Part shown: positions 17,675 through 22,782 of the stretch, piece after piece
Position numbering within the stretch: the first letter of the stretch is position 1
Layout of the letters: each line of letters begins with the position of its first letter
Source: Colimorpha sp045597945
Lineage (GTDB): Bacteria; Bacteroidota; Bacteroidia; Bacteroidales; P3
Direction: 5' to 3'
Length of the DNA: 22,782 nucleotides
Assembly: GCA_045597945.1 (NCBI GenBank)
Contig: JAZLLD010000027.1
Span: 1-22,782 of the forward strand
Notes under the pieces: model-generated
What the model saw: only the letters and a program-made list of their open reading frames with translations
The model's database searches: none
What the model was told of the DNA's origin: nothing
Translations under genes and position numbers: made by a program

Positions 17675-18364
17675 ATGATCAATCCCAGTTTATTAAAAGC
17701 CATCGATCAGCGCCATTCGGTTCGCTCATACACAGACCAACCTATCCCGCAGGATGTTGCCGACGCTCTCCGAGCCGAGATTGCTCGCGTTAATGCCGAG
17801 GGCGGTCTCCATATCCAATTGGTTCTGAATGAATGCAATGCCTTTCGTGGTATGCACAGTTATGGAGCGTTCAAGGGCGTTTCAAACTATCTGATTATGG
17901 CTGGAGCCAAAGCTCCCGACCTTGAGCACAAACTGGGCTATTACGGCGAGCAGATAGTTCTTCTAGCACAGACATTGGGGCTCAACACCTGCTGGGTTGG
18001 CCTCACCTACAAGAAGACTCCGGGCACCTATCAGTTGGCTGAGGGTGAGAAGATTGGCTGCGCCATTGCTTTGGGCTATGGTGCCGATGCAGGTCGCGTC
18101 CGCCGGAGCAAGACCGCCGAGGCTGTCAGCAATCTTCGGCCCGACAGTCCTCAGTGGTTCAAAGATGCCGTTGAGGCGGCTCTCAAAGCCCCCACTGCCG
18201 TCAACCAGCAGAAATTCCGTTTCGACCTCATAGCCGATGGTCCAGAACCTGAAGTCAGAGCCAGTGCCACCTTCTCCCTCGTGGGCTACACCCAGATGGA
18301 TCTCGGCATTGCCAAACTCCACTTTGAACTGGGTGCCCAGCGTCCAATAAAATTTATAAAATAA
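17675..18364 (+). CDS. Nitroreductase family protein
   Basis: This 229-residue protein resembles the putative nitroreductases of the TM1586 type, predicted FMN-binding oxidoreductases. The N-terminal RHSVRSYTDQPI (13-24) carries the Arg/Ser residues that bind flavin phosphate. YGEQIVLLAQTLGLNTCWVG (94 onward) is the second flavin-binding segment. A duplicated-half arrangement is suggested by a second stretch FKDAVEAALKAPTAVNQQKFRFDL near residues 166-190. Substrates are unknown. It starts 19 bp after the AsmA gene in an AT-rich gap and is probably part of the same transcript. Confidence 0.85.
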   Translation: MINPSLLKAIDQRHSVRSYTDQPIPQDVADALRAEIARVNAEGGLHIQLVLNECNAFRGMHSYGAFKGVSNYLIMAGAKAPDLEHKLGYYGEQIVLLAQTLGLNTCWVGLTYKKTPGTYQLAEGEKIGCAIALGYGADAGRVRRSKTAEAVSNLRPDSPQWFKDAVEAALKAPTAVNQQKFRFDLIADGPEPEVRASATFSLVGYTQMDLGIAKLHFELGAQRPIKFIK

Positions 18365-18374
18365 GAATTATAGT

Positions 18375-18415
18375 TTATGAGTAATCCGACACATACGGCA
18401 GTTGCCCACTCATAA
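18375..18415. repeat. 8-bp inverted repeat after the nitroreductase gene
   Basis: TTATGAGT (18375-18382) and ACTCATAA (18408-18415) are perfect inverted copies around a 25-nt spacer. An overlapping second pair, GAATTAT (18365-18371) and ATAATTC (18412-18418), uses the same right side, so two alternative stems exist. No T-run follows, so it is not a standard terminator. It lies in the 78-bp leader before the symporter gene and could be regulatory. Confidence 0.4.
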
Positions 18416-18442
18416 TTCATAAATCATTAATCATCACTGAAT

Positions 18443-19834
18443 ATGTCCTCATTTGCTTCACTTTCGGCCTGGGCTTGGTTGATACAATTCTTTGTCATAG
18501 TCATAGCCCTGTTAGTTGCCAACCTCATCCGTTGCAACGTCCCCATTCTCAAACGCAGCCTGCTGCCCTCGGCATTGCTGGCCGGACTCATCATCCTGTG
18601 CCTCAAGCCCTTTGGCTTTTTTGCCAATTTGGTCGACAAAAACTCAATGGAAATCATCACCTACCATGCCCTTGGCCTTGGCTTTGTGGCTATGGCATTG
18701 AAGAATAAGAAACTCAAGAGCTCCACCACCACCATGAAAGTGGTCGAAACCGGTGCAGTCACAGCCAGCACCTATATCATCCAAGGTCTTGTGGGTCTGC
18801 TTATCACCATCCCCCTCTTCCTTTGGTGGAATCACACCGACTTCTTCTATGCCTCCGGACTCCTCCTCCCCATGGGCTATGGCCAGGGACCCGGACAAGC
18901 TTTGAACTTCGGTGTCACCTACAGCAACTGGGCTTCCGGCCAGGGGATCAACTTCCCCGGTTCCGACTTCGGCCTGAGCATTGCCGCCACAGGATTCATC
19001 GTAGGCAGCCTCGTGGGCGTTATCTATATGAATGTGCTGCGCAACAAAGGCGTTCTCAAAATGAAGGGTGGCGACTATAAGGAAGTCCACACCCTTGAGG
19101 ACTATGAGTCGGAGAACGAAATCCCCCATGCCGAGTCTATCGACAAGATGACCGTGCAGATCAGCCTGGTACTCATGGTCTACACCCTCGTGTTCCTCTT
19201 TATGTATGGAGTCGAGCAACTCGACCTCGGCGAGTTTGGCGTCAAGACTCTCAAGCCCATGTTCTGGGGCTTCAACTTCCTCTGGGGCACCATCTTCGGC
19301 TCTTTGGTCAAAGTGGTCATCAACCGTATGCGCAAAGTCAAGATAATTGAGCGCGAATACATCAACAACTACACCCTCGACCGCATTGCCGGCACCTGCT
19401 TCGATGTCATGATCGTGGCCGGCACCGCCGCCATCGATTTCAACAACCTTCGTGGTATTTGGATGCCGCTCTTGTTGGTATGTGCTTTAGGTGCTGTGGG
19501 CACTTTCTTTTTTGTGCGTCTCTGTGCCCGTCACCTCTATCCAGAATATCCCTACGAGGGCTTCTTCTCCATGTTCGGCATGCTCACCGGCACTGCCTCC
19601 AACGGCATGATTCTCCTCCGCGAGATCGACCCCAAGTTCGAGACCCCTGCAGCCAACAACCTTGTCCTGCAGACCATCCCCGCCATAGCCTTCGGCTTCC
19701 CCATCCTGCTGCTCATGGGCTTCGGCCCGCAGAGTCTGCGCCACTGCCTGCTCACCGTGGGCATCCTGGCCCTGGCCCTCATCATCTTTGTCCTATTCAT
19801 CTTCCGCAAGAAAATCTTCGTCCGCAAAAAATAA
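18443..19834 (+). CDS. Sodium/glutamate symporter, GltS family
   Basis: This is a 463-residue inner-membrane protein with about 10-12 hydrophobic segments in two halves, separated by a polar loop (about residues 205-235). Each half carries the GltS-type re-entrant motif: LLPMGYGQGPGQALNFG (141-157) and FGMLTGTASNGMILLREIDP (378-397). The second matches the GTxxxGxxLLRxxDP pattern of GltS. The family imports glutamate with sodium. In the first motif, the GQGPGQA form differs from the GRGHGTA-like form of Escherichia coli GltS, so substrate may differ. It precedes an outer-membrane barrel gene by 18 bp. Confidence 0.85.
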   Translation: MSSFASLSAWAWLIQFFVIVIALLVANLIRCNVPILKRSLLPSALLAGLIILCLKPFGFFANLVDKNSMEIITYHALGLGFVAMALKNKKLKSSTTTMKVVETGAVTASTYIIQGLVGLLITIPLFLWWNHTDFFYASGLLLPMGYGQGPGQALNFGVTYSNWASGQGINFPGSDFGLSIAATGFIVGSLVGVIYMNVLRNKGVLKMKGGDYKEVHTLEDYESENEIPHAESIDKMTVQISLVLMVYTLVFLFMYGVEQLDLGEFGVKTLKPMFWGFNFLWGTIFGSLVKVVINRMRKVKIIEREYINNYTLDRIAGTCFDVMIVAGTAAIDFNNLRGIWMPLLLVCALGAVGTFFFVRLCARHLYPEYPYEGFFSMFGMLTGTASNGMILLREIDPKFETPAANNLVLQTIPAIAFGFPILLLMGFGPQSLRHCLLTVGILALALIIFVLFIFRKKIFVRKK

Positions 19835-19852
19835 ATCCTAAAATATAAAGAT

Positions 19853-21208
19853 ATGAAGAAAATACTATCAGCTATTCTCCTCACCATTATTGCCGCCAAT
19901 CTACTCCAGGCGCAAGACTCCGCCAACGTCCGCAAAGGCTGGACCTTCGGCGTGCTGCCCAGCTTCTCCTACGATGCCGACCTCGGTCTCCAGCTTGGCG
20001 CGCTCACCAACATCTATTATTTTGGCGATGGAGCCATCTATCCCGAGTACTATCACTCCTTCTATGTCGAGGCCTCCTATACCACCAAACATTATGGGCT
20101 CTTCCGCCTCAGCTACGATTCTAAGTACCTCATTCCCAATCATCGTCTTAGCATCGACCTCACCTATATGCCCGACCAGATGTGCGACTTCCTGGGCTTC
20201 AACGGCTATGCCACCGACTATAATCCGGCCTATACCGACCCTGCCGACCCCTTCTACCTCACCCGTGCCTACTACAAGATGAAGCGCGATATGTTCCGTT
20301 TCTCGGCCGACCTGCAGGGCAAGATCTCCCATCCGTGGTATTGGAATCTCGGCTTGGGTCTGCTGCACTATAATATCGGTTCGGTGGATATCGACCGCCT
20401 GAACCGCTATGTGAAAGACGAGGCCGACAAACTGCCCTCTGCCACAACCCTCTACGACCAATACGTCTTTTGGGGCTATATCTCTGGTGCCGAAACCCAT
20501 GGCGGCTTCTCGCCCTATCTGCATGGCGGCATCACCTACGACACGCGCGACCGTCAGCAGAATCCCCGCCGCGGCATCCATGCCGATGCCTTCGTGACCT
20601 ACTATGCCGGCCTGGGTGATATGAGTGCCTACAACAACCTTAAATTCAACGCCTCTTGGCGTGACTACATCCCCATCATCCAGCGCCGCCTCACCTTTGC
20701 CTACCGCCTTGGCACCCAGCTCAACCTGGCTGGCGACTGCCCCTTCTACCTCAACAACTACCTCAACCAGCTCTACATGCAGCGTTGCGTGTACGAGGGT
20801 CTCGGTGGCGGCAACAGCCTGCGTGGTGTGCTGCGCAACCGCATCTGTGCTCCTGGCATAGCCTTTGCCAATATCGAGCTGCGCACCCAGGTGCTCGACT
20901 TCAAGGTGGGCAAGGAGCATTTCTATATCGGCCTCAATCCCTTTATGGATGCAGGCATGGTGGTGCAGCCCGACCGCGAGGTGCTGGCCGACCCCTATGC
21001 AGCCTCCATCGTCAATTGCGACCCCACCACCAATCCCAGATTCTATCGTACAGCCGAGACGTACAAACCCCATATCTCGGCCGGTTGCGGACTCAAGGCA
21101 GCCATGAACGACAACTTTGTGCTCTCCGTCGACTGGGCCACAGCCCTCAACGAGCAGGACAACAACAAGTTCAGCAACCTCTACATCAAGATGGGCTACA
21201 TGTTCTGA
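19853..21208 (+). CDS. Omp85/BamA-like outer-membrane beta-barrel without POTRA domains
   Basis: This 451-residue protein has a signal peptide (MKKILSAILLTIIAANLLQA) and then, almost directly, amphipathic beta strands (TFGVLPSFSYDADLGLQLGA). It shows the surface-antigen D15 features GGITYDTRDRQQNPRRGIHAD (225-244) and the loop-6 motif GGGNSLRGVLRNR (318-330), where LRG takes the place of the VRGF/Y of BamA. It ends in an aromatic residue after a strand (LYIKMGYMF), as outer-membrane barrels do. No POTRA domain fits between the signal and the barrel. It is therefore not BamA itself but a smaller Omp85-like porin or export channel of unknown cargo. It probably shares a transcript with the symporter gene. 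Confidence 0.85.
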   Translation: MKKILSAILLTIIAANLLQAQDSANVRKGWTFGVLPSFSYDADLGLQLGALTNIYYFGDGAIYPEYYHSFYVEASYTTKHYGLFRLSYDSKYLIPNHRLSIDLTYMPDQMCDFLGFNGYATDYNPAYTDPADPFYLTRAYYKMKRDMFRFSADLQGKISHPWYWNLGLGLLHYNIGSVDIDRLNRYVKDEADKLPSATTLYDQYVFWGYISGAETHGGFSPYLHGGITYDTRDRQQNPRRGIHADAFVTYYAGLGDMSAYNNLKFNASWRDYIPIIQRRLTFAYRLGTQLNLAGDCPFYLNNYLNQLYMQRCVYEGLGGGNSLRGVLRNRICAPGIAFANIELRTQVLDFKVGKEHFYIGLNPFMDAGMVVQPDREVLADPYAASIVNCDPTTNPRFYRTAETYKPHISAGCGLKAAMNDNFVLSVDWATALNEQDNNKFSNLYIKMGYMF

Positions 21209-21289
21209 TGACTGTAGAACGTAGGATTATGGGCGTGTAAGCTTTTGTGGCGTAGCCCACATCACATCATTCCCGCTACATTATTCCAA

Positions 21290-21337
21290 GGCCATCCATG
21301 ACAATCCATGTTTTCAAAAACATGGATTGTTGTGGCC
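21290..21337. terminator. Bidirectional terminator hairpin between convergent genes
   Basis: ACAATCCATGTTTT (21301-21314) and its exact complement AAAACATGGATTGT (21317-21330) form a perfect 14-bp stem. GGCCA (21290-21294) can pair with TGGCC (21333-21337) outside it. It lies 92 bp after the barrel gene and just before the end of the polymerase gene, which run toward each other. The A and T runs of the stem could serve as terminator tracts in both directions. Confidence 0.65.
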
Positions 21338-21341
21338 GCTG

Positions 21342-22523
21342 TTATTTACCGAAATTAATAGTATCGTCGCCGAACTTCTGGTTGATGGCGTCGGCTATGC
21401 GCATCAGCTTGCGGTGCCTTTCGTCCTCTGGCTCTGAGAAAAGGTCTAGCTGCATGCCCACCTCCTCGCTGATGTCGGTCAGGATCACGCCGGCCTGTTT
21501 GTATAGAAACCCTACCCGGAACAGCTCGTGTAGGGCTGCGATGGCGGCCTTGGTGATGGTGGGCGTGTCCGAAGTGGGGGAGGGGAGGCGCACAGCCCCG
21601 CTGTTGCGATACTGGTCCAGATCGTCGCGGTGGCGGTTGGTGGAGACGAACACCTGCACGGTGCGGCAGACACTGTGCTGCTCGCGTAGCTTGGCGGCGC
21701 AGACGGTGGCAAAGGTGCGTATGTCTTGCTCCAGCTTCTCCATGCTGTCGGTCATATAGGCGAATGTGCGGCTCTGCATGATGCTGCGCTGCCGTGCGGG
21801 ACGGTGCAGGTTGATGCAGGGCGTGCCCTGCAGCTCGCGCCAGGTGTTCACGCCCGGGAGAGCGAAAATCTGCTGCACTGCTTTCTCGCTCATATTCACG
21901 AAGTCTTGTGCCGTTCGCACGCCCCGCCCTTGAAGCTTCTGGCGGTTCTTTCTGCCAATCCCCCACACATCGGCTATCTCCAGCATTCCCAGTGCCTTGT
22001 CTCGGTTCTCGGGCATGAGCACGCAGATGCCGTCATAACCCTTGTAGTGCTTTGCAAAATGGGTGGCCACCTTGGCCAGGGTATAGCTCTGCGAGAGTCC
22101 GCAGCTCACCGGTATGTGGGTGGTGTCCCAAATCACGTCCTTCACAAGTTTGGCATAGTGCCGCAGCTCGTCGGGGTCGTCCAGCGGAAGGGTGCCAAAG
22201 AACTCGTCGACAGAATATTGCACAAAGTCCTGGACGATGTCCTGCTGCCGGACGGCATCCATGATCGTGCGAGAGATGCGGCGGTATTTCTTGTGGTCGA
22301 CCTGGCAGATGACCACGTTGTTGAGTTTCAGCAAGCTGCGCACCTGGAACAGCGGAATGCCGCGTTTAAGCCCCAGCGCCTTAGCCTCGACGGTGAGAGC
22401 CAGGATGATGCCGCCGCCGTTCTCGTTGTCGTTAGCCACAACCACGGGCTTGCCCTCCAACTCGGGGTTGGTGGCCACCTCGCAAGAGGCAAAATAGGTG
22501 TTGCAGTCGATATGGAGGAACAT
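21342..22523 (-). CDS. Y-family DNA polymerase, UmuC-like
   Basis: This 393-residue translesion polymerase shows the palm residues Asp6 (HIDCNTYFASCE, with Phe11 at the likely steric-gate position) and the SVDE motif (104-107). A helix-hairpin-helix in VWGIGRKNRQKLQGRGV (186-202) and the little-finger domain starting near QRSIMQSRTF follow. The C-terminal QLDLF (358-362) is a canonical sliding-clamp binding motif. The ending RKLMRIADAINQKFGDDTINFG matches the C-terminal region of UmuC more than that of DinB. No umuD-type gene is adjacent in this window. A promoter element lies about 80 bp upstream. No LexA box was recognised, but the Bacteroidota form is variable. Confidence 0.92.
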   Translation of the reverse strand: MFLHIDCNTYFASCEVATNPELEGKPVVVANDNENGGGIILALTVEAKALGLKRGIPLFQVRSLLKLNNVVICQVDHKKYRRISRTIMDAVRQQDIVQDFVQYSVDEFFGTLPLDDPDELRHYAKLVKDVIWDTTHIPVSCGLSQSYTLAKVATHFAKHYKGYDGICVLMPENRDKALGMLEIADVWGIGRKNRQKLQGRGVRTAQDFVNMSEKAVQQIFALPGVNTWRELQGTPCINLHRPARQRSIMQSRTFAYMTDSMEKLEQDIRTFATVCAAKLREQHSVCRTVQVFVSTNRHRDDLDQYRNSGAVRLPSPTSDTPTITKAAIAALHELFRVGFLYKQAGVILTDISEEVGMQLDLFSEPEDERHRKLMRIADAINQKFGDDTINFGK

Positions 22524-22599
22524 AGCGTGTTGCAGGGCTGTATATATGAGATTGATTGTTATCTGTTTCTATCTATGTGGCAGTTTGAATTTTCCAGTG

Positions 22600-22607
22600 C
22601 AAAGATA
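22600..22607 (-). promoter_or_regulatory. Bacteroidota -7 promoter element (TATCTTTG) for the polymerase gene
   Basis: On the minus strand this reads TATCTTTG, an exact TAnnTTTG match. Transcription would start near 22594, giving a leader of about 70 nt before the ATG at 22523. An A-run lies just upstream on the same strand. Confidence 0.6.
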
Positions 22608-22732
22608 ATCATTTTTTTCGGATATAGGTTCATAAAAATTCATAGCAAGCACCCCCAAAAACAGGAAGGCGGTGGCAGTGAGGGCCTTACAGGAAACGCC
22701 CTTAGCTGAATCCATCATGTGCAGTTGTATCT

Positions 22733-22760
22733 GCTCGGCTGCCCGCAGCCGCAGCCGAGC
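22733..22760. repeat. GC-rich 10-bp inverted repeat near the right contig end
   Basis: GCTCGGCTGC (22733-22742) and GCAGCCGAGC (22751-22760) are perfect inverted copies with an 8-nt loop. The surrounding 50 bases are much richer in G and C than the rest of the intergenic region. It could be a terminator of a gene beyond the edge or a dispersed repeat that stopped the assembly. No T-run follows in the visible sequence. Confidence 0.6.
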
Positions 22761-22782
22761 CCCGCCCTTCCCCCGTTCCTTA

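Noticed and set aside
19901..21073. Long 390-codon minus-strand open frame inside the outer-membrane barrel gene
   Set aside because: It is the antisense shadow of a C-rich coding sequence; its translation is repetitive (Val, Gly, Glu, Ile) with no domain, while the plus-strand product is a clear D15-type barrel.
21726..22709. Long plus-strand open frame of 327 codons opposite the polymerase
   Set aside because: It is antisense to a well-conserved Y-family polymerase with all motifs intact, and its translation shows no recognisable domain.
22569..22781. Minus-strand frame open from the contig edge to 22569, with a hydrophobic stretch after the ATG at 22718
   Set aside because: It is only about 70 codons, much of it in GC-rich hairpin sequence where stops are rare. 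Its end overlaps the promoter element of the polymerase gene and it matches no family I know. It could be the end of a real gene beyond the edge, but support is too weak.

Overview
The window looks like one contig from a member of the Bacteroidota, probably an uncultured gut-type Bacteroidales. Four things support this. Three copies of the phylum's promoter element TAnnTTTG (as TATCTTTG) lie just upstream of genes. The ATP synthase epsilon subunit is the short, head-only form. There are DUF4230, SUMF1-type and Bacteroidota-style AsmA proteins, and many lipoproteins and secreted proteins. No rRNA, tRNA, CRISPR array, integrase, transposase or phage gene was seen. Both ends look like contig ends: the left is a poly-G tract that is very probably artefactual, and the right is a GC-rich hairpin.

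Layout. All genes left of about 11.86 kb are on the minus strand. All genes from there to 21.2 kb are on the plus strand. A lone minus-strand DNA polymerase gene closes the right side. Reading the minus strand from the divergence point leftward: a NUDIX hydrolase and dprA; then a tightly packed run of atpD, atpC, an MTA/SAH-deaminase-like amidohydrolase, an OppA-like lipoprotein, two DUF4230 proteins and a short formate/nitrite transporter; then, behind its own promoter, a pair of secreted proteins of unknown function. The second of these carries InlB-like repeats and runs into the damaged contig edge.

Reading rightward on the plus strand: pyrE, with a promoter so close that the mRNA may be leaderless; a SUMF1-fold secreted protein; a clear rho-independent terminator; hpt; a small lipocalin-like lipoprotein; a 1028-residue AsmA-family protein; a nitroreductase-like protein; a GltS-type sodium/glutamate symporter; and an Omp85-type beta-barrel without POTRA domains. 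A perfect 14-bp inverted repeat then separates this run from the convergent UmuC-like Y-family polymerase.

Functionally this is mostly core chromosome: energy conversion, nucleotide synthesis and salvage (pyrE, hpt, deaminase), DNA uptake and damage tolerance (dprA, umuC-like), and envelope proteins. I did not find a convincing new defence or mobile system. The least explained parts are the secreted pair at the left, the tandem DUF4230 pair inside the ATP synthase transcription unit, and the SUMF1 protein that lacks the catalytic cysteine pair of sulfatase-activating enzymes.
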